Positions 23,150 through 30,697 of a DNA stretch of 40,428 bases are shown here, piece after piece. How positions within the stretch are numbered: position 1 is the first letter of the stretch; every line of letters starts with the position of its first letter. The notes under the pieces are model-generated. The model was not told the DNA's origin. It was given only the letters and a program-made list of their open reading frames with translations, and did no database searches. Source of the stretch: Streptomyces sp. MBT53 (GTDB lineage: Bacteria > Actinomycetota > Actinomycetes > Streptomycetales > Streptomycetaceae). The stretch spans positions 1-40,428 of the forward strand of contig NZ_JAEQAZ010000062.1 in the NCBI RefSeq assembly GCF_016654115.1, in the 5' to 3' direction. Made by a program: the position numbers and the translations under genes.

Positions 23150-23644
23150 CTACTCCCCGTCCTTCTCCCTGTCCCGCGCGCGGAGTTCCTCGATGTAGTC
23201 CTGCGCCAGCGTCGACGTCCGTGCGAACCAGTCGGCCAGTATGGCGATCTCCTCCGGGGAGTAGTCGGCGAACTGGGCGTTGAGGCGGTCGTAGTACGGC
23301 CCGTAGAGCGCGACGACCCGGGTCACCGCGGCCGGTACCGAGGCCACGCGGACGCGGCGGCGGTCGGTGGGGTCGGGGACGCGGGTGATGAAACCGGCGC
23401 GTTCCAAGCGGTTGAGGATCCCGGTCACCGCGCCCGTCGTGACGTGGGCGTGCTCTGCCAGGTCGCCCGCCGTGAGGAGGTTCTCGCCCGCTTTCAGGAC
23501 GCAGGCGAAGCAGAGGAGGTCGGTGACGTTCAGGCCCAGCCGTTCGGCCATTTCCTGCTGGCCGAGCTGGGCGGTGGCGATGAGGGAGTCCATCGCGTCC
23601 AGTGCCTGGGCCGGGGTGGCGGCGGGGCGGGGCTTGGCTTGCAT
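23150..23644 (-). CDS. MarR-family transcriptional regulator
   Basis: A 164-residue winged-helix regulator. The core is LTAGDLAEHAHVTTGAVTGILNRLERAGFITRVPDPTDRRRVRVASVP (about residues 58-105), with recognition helix and the wing Asp-x-Arg-Arg-x-x-x-V. N- and C-terminal helices for dimerisation flank it. It is divergent from the HGxxPAAW gene across 83 bp containing a 15-bp inverted repeat, so it probably regulates itself and that neighbour. MarR proteins usually lose DNA binding on a small ligand or oxidation; one Cys pair (LLCFAC, about residues 44-49) could matter. ATG 23644 follows AAGG. Confidence 0.88.
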   Translation of the reverse strand: MQAKPRPAATPAQALDAMDSLIATAQLGQQEMAERLGLNVTDLLCFACVLKAGENLLTAGDLAEHAHVTTGAVTGILNRLERAGFITRVPDPTDRRRVRVASVPAAVTRVVALYGPYYDRLNAQFADYSPEEIAILADWFARTSTLAQDYIEELRARDREKDGE

Positions 23645-23676
23645 GGATATTGCCTTAGCTAGTGAGAGATTAATAC

Positions 23677-23691
23677 TCTAAACTTCTTAGA
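23677..23691. promoter_or_regulatory. Inverted repeat in the MarR/HGxxPAAW intergenic region
   Basis: TCTAA-ACTTC-TTAGA, perfect 5-bp arms, in an AT-rich patch unlike the flanks. A second imperfect pair, AGAG-N7-CTCT, overlaps on the left (23665-23679). Both lie 33 bp or more upstream of the MarR start, where an autoregulatory operator is expected. Confidence 0.6.
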
Positions 23692-23727
23692 CCGTGAGAG
23701 ATCTCGGAGGCCTGAGGAGGCTGGCAC

Positions 23728-24099
23728 ATGAGCGCACACCAGTATGACGAGGGACATACGGTCGCCGGGTGGACCGGATGCGGCATCGCGACCGTCGGGA
23801 CGACCGTCGCCGGGGTGGGGGTGTGTACGGTCTCCGCCGCGCTGATCGGCGGCGGGCTGGGGATCGTCGTCGTCGCCGTCCTGGTCACCTGGGCGCTCCA
23901 CCTCAACGGCTGGGGCAAGCCGCCCGGCCGGCGGGACCGGGCGCAGTGGGGGATGCGGGTGCGGGACACGTCGGCGCGGGCCGGGCACGCCGGGTGTGTC
24001 GGGTGCCGGCTGGCGGGGCGGGGACGGGGACGGCCGGCGGAGGGGAGCACGGAGGAGACCCGGCAGCCGCCCGTTCCGGTCGGAGAAACCGCAGGCTGA
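23728..24099 (+). CDS. HGxxPAAW-type small membrane protein
   Basis: A 123-residue protein. Near the N-terminus EGHTVAGWTGCGIATVG corresponds to the HGxTPAAWTG motif of a small actinobacterial membrane protein family. Two hydrophobic segments follow (IATVGTTVAGVGVCTVSAALIGGG and LGIVVVAVLVTWALHL), then GWGKPPG. The C-terminal ~55 residues are Arg/Gly-rich and polar, longer than in typical members. GAGGAGG precedes ATG 23728. It is divergent from MarR and shares its control region. The family has no established biochemical role. Confidence 0.75.
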   Translation: MSAHQYDEGHTVAGWTGCGIATVGTTVAGVGVCTVSAALIGGGLGIVVVAVLVTWALHLNGWGKPPGRRDRAQWGMRVRDTSARAGHAGCVGCRLAGRGRGRPAEGSTEETRQPPVPVGETAG

Positions 24100-24135
24100 G
24101 GCCGTTGTCAGTGGCGCCGTCTAATCTCGTGAGCG

Positions 24136-25035
24136 ATGGCACAGACATCACGGGCACCACGGACGTGGAAGTGCTCGGGACTCCGATGGACGGTGGGCGG
24201 TCCCGAGTTGAAGTGGGACGGCGGGCGCGGGAGCCCGCTGCCCCGTGGGAAGCGGGTGGCCTTCGAGGTCGCGGAAGGGGGCGGGCGGACATGCGTGGGA
24301 GCACGGGGGCATACCTGCCCGCTGCGTGCGGCCGTGCCGGAGCGGAGCACAGGAGCGCGGTGCGAGGAGTGCGCGCGGCTGGACCGGGCGCACTCGGTGG
24401 CCGCGGACACGATCGCGGACGACCCGCGGCCGTACCACGTATATCTGGCCTGGTTCGGCCCCGGCCTGCTCAAGGTCGGCATCACCGCCGAAGAACGCGG
24501 CTCCGCGCGGCTGCTTGAGCAGGGCGCCGTCTGCTTCAGCTGGCTGGGCCTCGGCCCACTGATGGCGGCACGGCGCTCGGAGGAGTTGCTGCGCGCCGCA
24601 CTCCGGGTACCGGACCGGATTCCCTACGGCGAGAAGCGCGCCGTCCGCTCCGTGCTGCCGGGCGCGGCGGCGGAGCGCGCAGCCGAGATCGCCGAGCTGC
24701 ACGCCCGGGCCCTCGCGCTGCGCGAATGGCCGGAGTCGCTCCACCGCGAGCCGTACCGACCCGTGGACCACGTCGACGCGTTCGGCCTCACGGACCTCCC
24801 GTCCGCCGTCGGCGAGGTGGGCGGGCTGGTCGCGGGCGGGGTGGTGAGCGGGGAGGTGCTCGCGGCGGCGGGACCGGATCTCCACCTCGCGACCGGGCGG
24901 GGCGTGGTCGTTCTGGACACACGGCTGATGACGGGGTGGGAGCTGATCCCGGCCGGCGGCGAGACGGCTGAATTCACCGTGCCGGTGAGGGAGTTCAGGA
25001 GGGAAGCGCCGGGGGTCCAGGAAGGGCTGTTCTGA
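24136..25035 (+). CDS. DUF2797 family protein
   Basis: A 299-residue protein. The N-terminal part has a Cys pattern suggesting a zinc site (CVGARGHTCPLRAAVPERSTGARCEECARLDR, four Cys at about residues 53-79). Next comes HVYLAWFGPGLLKVGITAEERGSARLLEQGA, whose Y-x-x-x-F...K-V-G-I-T...R pattern resembles the first half of a GIY-YIG domain, as in DUF2797 proteins. The rest is alpha/beta with little conservation I can name. Three rightward genes follow closely (this one, 25077 and 25593), so they may form one transcript. Function is unestablished; a nucleic-acid role is possible from the fold. Confidence 0.72.
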   Translation: MAQTSRAPRTWKCSGLRWTVGGPELKWDGGRGSPLPRGKRVAFEVAEGGGRTCVGARGHTCPLRAAVPERSTGARCEECARLDRAHSVAADTIADDPRPYHVYLAWFGPGLLKVGITAEERGSARLLEQGAVCFSWLGLGPLMAARRSEELLRAALRVPDRIPYGEKRAVRSVLPGAAAERAAEIAELHARALALREWPESLHREPYRPVDHVDAFGLTDLPSAVGEVGGLVAGGVVSGEVLAAAGPDLHLATGRGVVVLDTRLMTGWELIPAGGETAEFTVPVREFRREAPGVQEGLF

Positions 25036-25076
25036 GGATGGGGAAGGGAACGGGAAGGGGACAGGGAGGAGTCGTC

Positions 25077-25568
25077 ATGGAGGTGACCGTTCAGTGGGTC
25101 CGCACGTCCTGGACGAAGCGGTCACGGGGAGGCGAGGCGGCCGCACGCAGAAACGCGGCCCCGGTCGGATTCCCGCTGCCGGACGGGATGGCGTCGCCGG
25201 CCCACGCGGTTCACATGATCCACACGGTACGGATGCACGAGAAGGACGACTTCACGCCGCACGACGGCCGGGCGGAGCGGAAGCAGGTCGCGGTCCAACT
25301 CCGGGAGGCCGAGGGGCGGTTGCGGGTGTTCCCGCGCGTGGACCCGCTGTACGGGCTGCCGCCCAGGGCGCGTCGGCCTCCCGCGGTGCGGCTCGTGCCG
25401 GGGCAGTGGGTCCGGTGGCAGCTCAACTACCGTTTCAGCAGCGCGGCCGGTGTGCGGGACTGGTCGTACTGGCTGGACACGTTCAACGTCGCCTACGGGC
25501 CGGTGACCGCCGATGTGTTTCTGGGGACGCCCGCCTTCCATGTGGACGAGCAGGGGCCGGTTCGATAG
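25077..25568 (+). CDS. Conserved hypothetical protein
   Basis: A 163-residue protein from ATG 25077, behind a strong GGAGGAG. It has no signal peptide or membrane helix. Notable are WVRTSWTKRSRGGEAAARRN near the start, PRVDPLYGLPPRARRPPAV and a Trp/Tyr-rich C-terminal part (WVRWQLNYRFSSAAGVRDWSYWLDTFNVAYG). I do not recognise the family. It lies 41 bp after the DUF2797 gene and 24 bp before the amidohydrolase, all in the same direction. Codon use is normal for the genome. Confidence 0.75.
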   Translation: MEVTVQWVRTSWTKRSRGGEAAARRNAAPVGFPLPDGMASPAHAVHMIHTVRMHEKDDFTPHDGRAERKQVAVQLREAEGRLRVFPRVDPLYGLPPRARRPPAVRLVPGQWVRWQLNYRFSSAAGVRDWSYWLDTFNVAYGPVTADVFLGTPAFHVDEQGPVR

Positions 25569-25592
25569 CGATGGGCAGGAGTGGGGTCCCCT

Positions 25593-26567
25593 ATGGAAAT
25601 GGACAGTGAAGGGTGTGAAGCCGGTGAAGCCGACGCGGCTGCCGAGACGGTCGGAGTGGCCGCCGAGACGGTCGGTGTGACCGAGGCGGAGTCGGTGCGG
25701 AGGTTCTGGCGACGGCTCGGCCTCCCCGGTCTCGTCGATGTGCACACCCACTTCATGCCCGAGCGGGTGCTGCGCAAGGTCTGGGGGTACTTCGACGCGC
25801 TTGGGCCCTCCACCGGCGGAGCGCTGGAGTGGCCGATCACCTACCGGAAGGAGGAGGACGAACGGGTCGCGCTGATAAGGGAGTTCGGAGTACGCGCTTT
25901 CACCGCCATGCTCTACCCGCACAAGCCCGGCATGGCCCGCTGGCTCAACGGCTGGGCCGTCGACTTCGCCGCCCGCACCCCCGACTGTCTGCACACCTCG
26001 ACTCTCTTCCCGGAAGAGGGAGTTGAGGACTACGTACGCGAAGCGCTGGAGTCCGGCGCGCGGGTCTTCAAGGCGCATGTGCAGGTCGGGGCGTACGACC
26101 CGGCCGACGAACTCCTCGACCCCGCCTGGGGGTTGCTCGCCGAGTCCGGGACACCGGTCGTGATCCACTGCGGGTCGGGACCCGCCCCCGGCAAGCACAC
26201 CGGGCCCGAGCCGATCGGCCGGGTGCTGGCAAGACACCCGCGGCTGCGGCTGGTCGTCGCGCACATGGGGATGCCCGAGTACGAGGACTTCCTCGACCTC
26301 GCCGAGCGGTACGGGGAGGTGCGGCTGGACACGACGATGGCGTTCACGGACTTCAGCGAACGCCTCGCCCCGTTCCCGCCCCGCGCCCTTCCCCGGCTGG
26401 CCGCCCTGGGAAACCGCGTTCTACTCGGCAGCGACTTCCCGAACATCCCGTATCCGTACCTGCACCAGCTGCACGCCCTGGAGCGACTGGGCCTCGGGGA
26501 CGACTGGCTGCGGGCGGTCTGTCACGACAACGGGGCGGAGCTGTTCGGGCTGGGCGCCGGACTGTGA
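25593..26567 (+). CDS. Amidohydrolase-2 family metal-dependent hydrolase
   Basis: A 324-residue TIM-barrel protein of the ACMSD/amidohydrolase-2 type. Metal-site motifs are intact: VDVHTHFMP near residue 47, the strand-4 region VFKAHVQVG near 155, PVVIHCGSG near 188, VVAHMGMPEYEDF near 224 and LLGSDFPNIPYPY near 283. It should hydrolyse or decarboxylate a small organic acid; substrate unknown. The first ~35 residues are acidic and contain an imperfect duplication (AETVGV twice, from a 21-bp tandem repeat at 25641-25682). ATG 25593 is chosen; GTG 25581 touches the AGGAG and is too close. It probably shares a transcript with the two genes upstream. Confidence 0.85.
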   Translation: MEMDSEGCEAGEADAAAETVGVAAETVGVTEAESVRRFWRRLGLPGLVDVHTHFMPERVLRKVWGYFDALGPSTGGALEWPITYRKEEDERVALIREFGVRAFTAMLYPHKPGMARWLNGWAVDFAARTPDCLHTSTLFPEEGVEDYVREALESGARVFKAHVQVGAYDPADELLDPAWGLLAESGTPVVIHCGSGPAPGKHTGPEPIGRVLARHPRLRLVVAHMGMPEYEDFLDLAERYGEVRLDTTMAFTDFSERLAPFPPRALPRLAALGNRVLLGSDFPNIPYPYLHQLHALERLGLGDDWLRAVCHDNGAELFGLGAGL

Positions 26568-26684
26568 GGGAGAGAAGGAGGTTGGGGGGATACAGGGGAG
26601 ACCGAGGCGGCACGGGCGGAACGCACAGGTCCGCCGGATCCGTGTGCGGGACGGGATAAGTCCTGGGCAAGAGATTCCAAGGCG

Positions 26685-26718
26685 TTCCCTGAGAGGCCCC
26701 TGTGTGTTTCTCAGGAAA
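26685..26718. promoter_or_regulatory. Inverted repeat in the two-component operon promoter region
   Basis: TTCCCTGAGA (26685-26694) and TCTCAGGAAA (26709-26718) form a nearly perfect inverted repeat (9 of 10). It lies 44 bp upstream of the response-regulator start in an AT-enriched stretch. It is a candidate autoregulatory site or promoter element. The remainder of 26568-26761 shows no gene. Confidence 0.55.
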
Positions 26719-26761
26719 ATCACAGACTCTAGAAAGCGTGCTCTAAGAGGACCACGACAAC

Positions 26762-27511
26762 GTGTCCACCATGACCACGACCTCGCCCCAGGGGCGCACC
26801 GAACTGCTGAGGCCGGACGGGAGCCCCGTCCGAGTGCTTGTGGTGGACGACGAGCTGTCGATCACCGAGCTGCTGTCCATGGCCCTTCGCTATGAAGGCT
26901 GGCAGATCCGCAGCGCGGGTGACGGAACCGGCGCGATCCAGACCGCGCGCGAGTTCCGGCCCGACGCCGTCGTCCTCGACATGATGCTGCCCGACATGGA
27001 CGGCCTGACCGTCCTGGGCCGGCTGCGCCGTGAGCTGCCGGACGTCCCGGTGCTGTTCCTCACCGCGAAGGACGCGGTCGAGGACCGGATCGCGGGTCTC
27101 ACCGCCGGCGGCGACGACTACGTCACCAAGCCCTTCAGCCTCGAAGAGGTCGTGGCCCGGCTGCGCGGGCTGATCCGCCGCTCCGGTGCGGCGGACCGCC
27201 GTTCGGACTCCGTGCTGGTCGTGGGTGACCTCACCCTCGACGAGGACAGCCACGAGGTGTCGCGGGCCGGTGAGGGCATCCACCTCACCGCCACCGAGTT
27301 TGAGCTGTTGCGCTTCCTGATGCGTAATCCCCGTCGTGTACTCAGCAAGGCACAGATCCTCGACCGTGTGTGGTCGTACGACTTCGGTGGGCAGGCCAAT
27401 GTGGTCGAGCTCTACATCTCGTACCTCCGCCGGAAGATCGACGCGGGACGTGAGCCGATGATCCACACTCGACGCGGTGCCGGTTACCTGATCAAGCCCG
27501 CGGCCTCATGA
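26762..27511 (+). CDS. OmpR/PhoB-type response regulator
   Basis: 249 residues. The receiver domain has RVLVVDDELSITELLSMALRYEGW, phospho-acceptor Asp in AVVLDMMLPDMDG (about residue 72), Thr in VLFLTAKD and Lys in YVTKPFSLEE. A winged-helix DNA-binding domain follows (LTATEFELLRFLMRNPRRVLSKAQILDRVWSYDFGGQANVVELYISYLRRKID). GTG 26762 is preferred because GAGGA lies 10 bases upstream; ATG 26771 is in frame. The stop overlaps the sensor kinase start as ATGA. It should be phosphorylated by that kinase and control this operon or envelope genes. Confidence 0.92.
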   Translation: MSTMTTTSPQGRTELLRPDGSPVRVLVVDDELSITELLSMALRYEGWQIRSAGDGTGAIQTAREFRPDAVVLDMMLPDMDGLTVLGRLRRELPDVPVLFLTAKDAVEDRIAGLTAGGDDYVTKPFSLEEVVARLRGLIRRSGAADRRSDSVLVVGDLTLDEDSHEVSRAGEGIHLTATEFELLRFLMRNPRRVLSKAQILDRVWSYDFGGQANVVELYISYLRRKIDAGREPMIHTRRGAGYLIKPAAS

Positions 27512-29163
27512 GCGGGCGACGACGGCCGCGTGCGCAGAAGAAGCGAGCGGGTAAGCCGCGCACCCTGCGGACCCGGCTCGTCGTCGCGTCCGTGACGCTG
27601 ATCGCGGTGGTGTGTGCGGTGATCGGTACGGTGACGACGCTCGCCCTGCAGGATCACCTGTACCAGCAGCTGGACGGCAAGGTGGACGACGCCGCCAGGC
27701 GTGCGGTCGGCAACCGCCTGGACGGCAAGCTCCCCGGGGCGGGCCAGAACCCGAATGGCAAAACGGGCAACGCGCCGCCGAAGGACACCACGCCGGCGAG
27801 CGCCAAGGCCGCCAAGTTCGCCAACCAGCCCCCGACGCAGCCCGACACCATCGCCGCTTACGTGCAGAACGGCAAGATCGTCAGCGCCGCCATCGCCGAG
27901 CAGAAGCGCGACGCCAACGGCGCCTTCGAAAGCATGGCCGCCGGCACCCTCACCACGGCGCAGAAGGCGGCCGTCGCCTCCGTGGCGAAGGACCACAGGA
28001 ATCACTCGGTGGACATCCCGGGCCTCGGGGAGTACCGCGTCCAGTACGCCACGAGCGAAGACGGCAGCGACTCGTTCTACATCGCCCTGCCGACCTCCGA
28101 GGTCACCAACACCATCAACACCCTGATCCTCGTCGAGGTCAGCGTCACCGCCGCGGGCCTCGTGGCCGCGGCCATCGCCGGCTACGTCCTCGTGGGTGTC
28201 GCCACCCGCCCCCTCCGCCGCGTCGCCGCCACCGCCACCCGGGTCTCCGAACTGCCGCTCCACACGGGCGAGGTGACCCTGAACGAACGCGTCCCCGAGT
28301 CCGAGACCGACCCGCACACCGAGGTCGGCCAGGTCGGTGCCGCGCTCAACCGGATGCTCGACCATGTGCACGGCGCCCTGCACGCCAGACAGCAGAGCGA
28401 GATGCGGGTACGGCAGTTCGTCGCGGACGCCAGTCATGAGCTGCGGACGCCCCTGGCCTCCATCCGGGGTTACGCGGAGCTGACCCGTCGCGGACGCGAA
28501 CAGACCGGCCCGGACACCAAGCACGCCCTCGGGAGAATCGAGTCCGAGGCGGGCCGCATGACCCTCCTCGTCGAGGATCTGCTCCTGCTCGCCAGGCTCG
28601 ACGCGGGCAGACCGCTCCAGTTCGACCAGACCGACCTGATCCCGCTCGTCGTGGACACCATCAGCGACTCGCGCGCGGCCGGCATGGGCCACAACTGGCG
28701 GCTCGACCTGCCCGACGAACCCGCCCTCGTGTCGGCGGACGCGGCCCGTATCCAGCAGGTGCTGGTCAATCTGCTGGGCAACGCGAGAAAGCACACGCCG
28801 CCCGGTACGACGATCACCGCCCGCGTGCAGCGGCGCGGCCCGTGGATGTGCGTGGACGTCGAGGACAACGGCCAGGGCATCCCGCCGGATTTGCTGCCGC
28901 ACGTCTTCGAACGGTTCGCGCGCGGCGACTCGGCGCGTTCCCGCTCCACCGGGTCGACCGGTCTGGGCCTGGCCATCGTGCAGGCGGTCGCGACCGCACA
29001 CGGCGGCGCGGTCACCGTGGACAGCGTTCCCGGACGCACTGTGTTCACCGTGCATCTGCCCGCGCTTGCACCGGCCGCGCCCATGCCCGCGCCCGAAACG
29101 AATTGGCAATCGCACTCACAGGCACAGCACAGTGCCACCACATGGGTGCAACAGGGCGCTTGA
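27508..29163 (+). CDS. Sensor histidine kinase
   Basis: A 551-residue membrane kinase. TM1 (RLVVASVTLIAVVCAVIGTVTTLAL) is at about 30-55. An extracytoplasmic sensor of ~150 residues follows, with a Lys/Pro/Asn/Thr-rich insert (about residues 75-115). TM2 is near 205-230, then HAMP. The H-box SHELRTPLASIRGYAEL is near 311, the N-box VLVNLLGNARKHTPPG near 416 and the G-boxes DNGQGIPPDLL, FARGD and GLGLAIVQ are intact. It is the partner of the preceding regulator. The kinase is directly followed by two glycosyltransferases in the same operon, which points to an envelope signal. The C-terminal tail (NWQSHSQAQHSATTW) is Gln/His-rich. Confidence 0.92.
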   Translation: MSGRRRPRAQKKRAGKPRTLRTRLVVASVTLIAVVCAVIGTVTTLALQDHLYQQLDGKVDDAARRAVGNRLDGKLPGAGQNPNGKTGNAPPKDTTPASAKAAKFANQPPTQPDTIAAYVQNGKIVSAAIAEQKRDANGAFESMAAGTLTTAQKAAVASVAKDHRNHSVDIPGLGEYRVQYATSEDGSDSFYIALPTSEVTNTINTLILVEVSVTAAGLVAAAIAGYVLVGVATRPLRRVAATATRVSELPLHTGEVTLNERVPESETDPHTEVGQVGAALNRMLDHVHGALHARQQSEMRVRQFVADASHELRTPLASIRGYAELTRRGREQTGPDTKHALGRIESEAGRMTLLVEDLLLLARLDAGRPLQFDQTDLIPLVVDTISDSRAAGMGHNWRLDLPDEPALVSADAARIQQVLVNLLGNARKHTPPGTTITARVQRRGPWMCVDVEDNGQGIPPDLLPHVFERFARGDSARSRSTGSTGLGLAIVQAVATAHGGAVTVDSVPGRTVFTVHLPALAPAAPMPAPETNWQSHSQAQHSATTWVQQGA

Positions 29164-29176
29164 GGAGAGTCGGTTC

Positions 29177-30697
29177 ATGCGAACCGACTCTTCTCCCGGC
29201 ACCCTGCCGGCGCGGGAGCACCTCCCGGCCGGAGACGCCGGTACGCCTGTCCTGGACGTAGTGATCCCCGTCTACAACGAGGAGAAGGACCTCCAGCCAT
29301 GTGTGCTCAGACTGCACGAGCACCTCAAGCGCACGTTCCCGTACGCGTTCCGCATCACCATCGCGGACAACGCGTCGATCGACACCACTCCTCAGGTGGC
29401 GGCGCGGCTGGAGTCGGACATCCCCGAGGTGAAATCGTTCCGGCTGGAGCAGAAGGGGCGCGGTCGAGCACTGCGCACCGTCTGGTCCGCCTCGGACGCC
29501 CCGATCCTCGCCTACATGGACGTCGATCTCTCCACCGACCTCAACGCGCTGCTCCCCCTGGTGGCGCCGCTGATCTCGGGTCACTCCGACCTGGCGATCG
29601 GTTCCCGGCTGGCCCGCTCGTCGCGTGTCGTGCGTGGCGCCAAGCGCGAGTTCATCAGCCGGACCTACAACCTGATCCTGCGCGGCTCGCTGCAGGCCCG
29701 TTTCTCGGACGCCCAGTGCGGATTCAAGGCGATCCGGCGTGATGTGGCCCAGGCGCTGCTGCCGCTCGTCGAGGACACCGGCTGGTTCTTCGACACCGAG
29801 ATGCTGGTGCTGGCCGAACGGGCCGGACTGCGCATCCACGAGGTGCCGGTCGACTGGGTCGACGACCCGAACTCGACGGTCCACATCGTGAAGACGGCGA
29901 CCGAGGACCTGAAGGGAGTGTGGCGCGTGGGCAAGGCCCTGGCCTCCGGTTCGCTGCCGCTCGACCGTGTCACGCGCCCCTTCGGCGACGACCCCCGCGA
30001 CCGTGACATCAAGGACGTGCCCAAGGGGCTGGCCCGCCAGCTCGTCGGGTTCTGCGTGGTCGGCGGTCTCTCCACCCTCTTCTACCTGGTGCTGTACAGC
30101 GCCTTCCGGCAGTTCTGCGGCTCGCAGATCGCCAACGCGCTCGCGCTGCTGGTCTCGGCGGTCGCCAACACGGCCGCCAACCGCCGTCTCACCTTCGGGG
30201 TCCGCGGCAAGGGCGGAGCCGTCCGTCACCAGGCACAGGGCCTGGTCGTCTTCGCCATCGGCCTCGCGCTGACCAGCGGTTCCCTCGCGGCGCTGAACGC
30301 GGCCAGCAGCAACCCGGCGCACTCCACCGAACTCGCGGTCCTGGTGGCCGCCAACCTCGCCGCGACCGTCCTGCGCTTCCTGCTCTTCCGCGCCTGGGTC
30401 TTCCCGGACCACGGAGACAGCACCGACGAGTCGACGCTCGCGGCCCTCAACTCCCCTTCGTCGCCCACCTATTCGACGGCGGCGGCCCCCCAGCACGCAC
30501 AGCACGCACAGCACGCACAGCACCACGGTTCCTACGGCCCGCTGCCCCACCGGCAGCCCCAGCCTCAGCAGGGAGCGCCGTACGACACCACCACCCAGTT
30601 CCGCGCCGGTGAAGCCGCGGACGGCACCTGGAGGGACGCGACGATGCAGTTGCAGCCGGTGCGTCCCCACGACACCTACCCGAGGGACCCCCGATGA
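29177..30697 (+). CDS. GT2 glycosyltransferase fused to a GtrA domain
   Basis: 506 residues. The N-terminal GT2 domain starts at about residue 20 (PVLDVVIPVYNEEKDLQPCV), with the Asp motif AYMDVDLSTDLNALLPLV, then AIGSRLARSSRVVRGAKREFISRTYNLILRG and DAQCGFKAIRRDVAQALLPLVEDTGWFFDTEML, as in dolichol/polyprenyl-phosphate sugar synthases. From about 290 a four-helix GtrA-like domain follows (RQLVGFCVVGGLSTLFYLVLY ... FLLFRAWVFPDHGD). So the enzyme should make a polyprenyl-phosphate sugar and help move it across the membrane. The C-terminal tail has an AQH tripeptide repeat and is disordered. GAGGAGA precedes ATG 29177; its stop overlaps the next start (ATGA). Confidence 0.9.
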   Translation: MRTDSSPGTLPAREHLPAGDAGTPVLDVVIPVYNEEKDLQPCVLRLHEHLKRTFPYAFRITIADNASIDTTPQVAARLESDIPEVKSFRLEQKGRGRALRTVWSASDAPILAYMDVDLSTDLNALLPLVAPLISGHSDLAIGSRLARSSRVVRGAKREFISRTYNLILRGSLQARFSDAQCGFKAIRRDVAQALLPLVEDTGWFFDTEMLVLAERAGLRIHEVPVDWVDDPNSTVHIVKTATEDLKGVWRVGKALASGSLPLDRVTRPFGDDPRDRDIKDVPKGLARQLVGFCVVGGLSTLFYLVLYSAFRQFCGSQIANALALLVSAVANTAANRRLTFGVRGKGGAVRHQAQGLVVFAIGLALTSGSLAALNAASSNPAHSTELAVLVAANLAATVLRFLLFRAWVFPDHGDSTDESTLAALNSPSSPTYSTAAAPQHAQHAQHAQHHGSYGPLPHRQPQPQQGAPYDTTTQFRAGEAADGTWRDATMQLQPVRPHDTYPRDPR

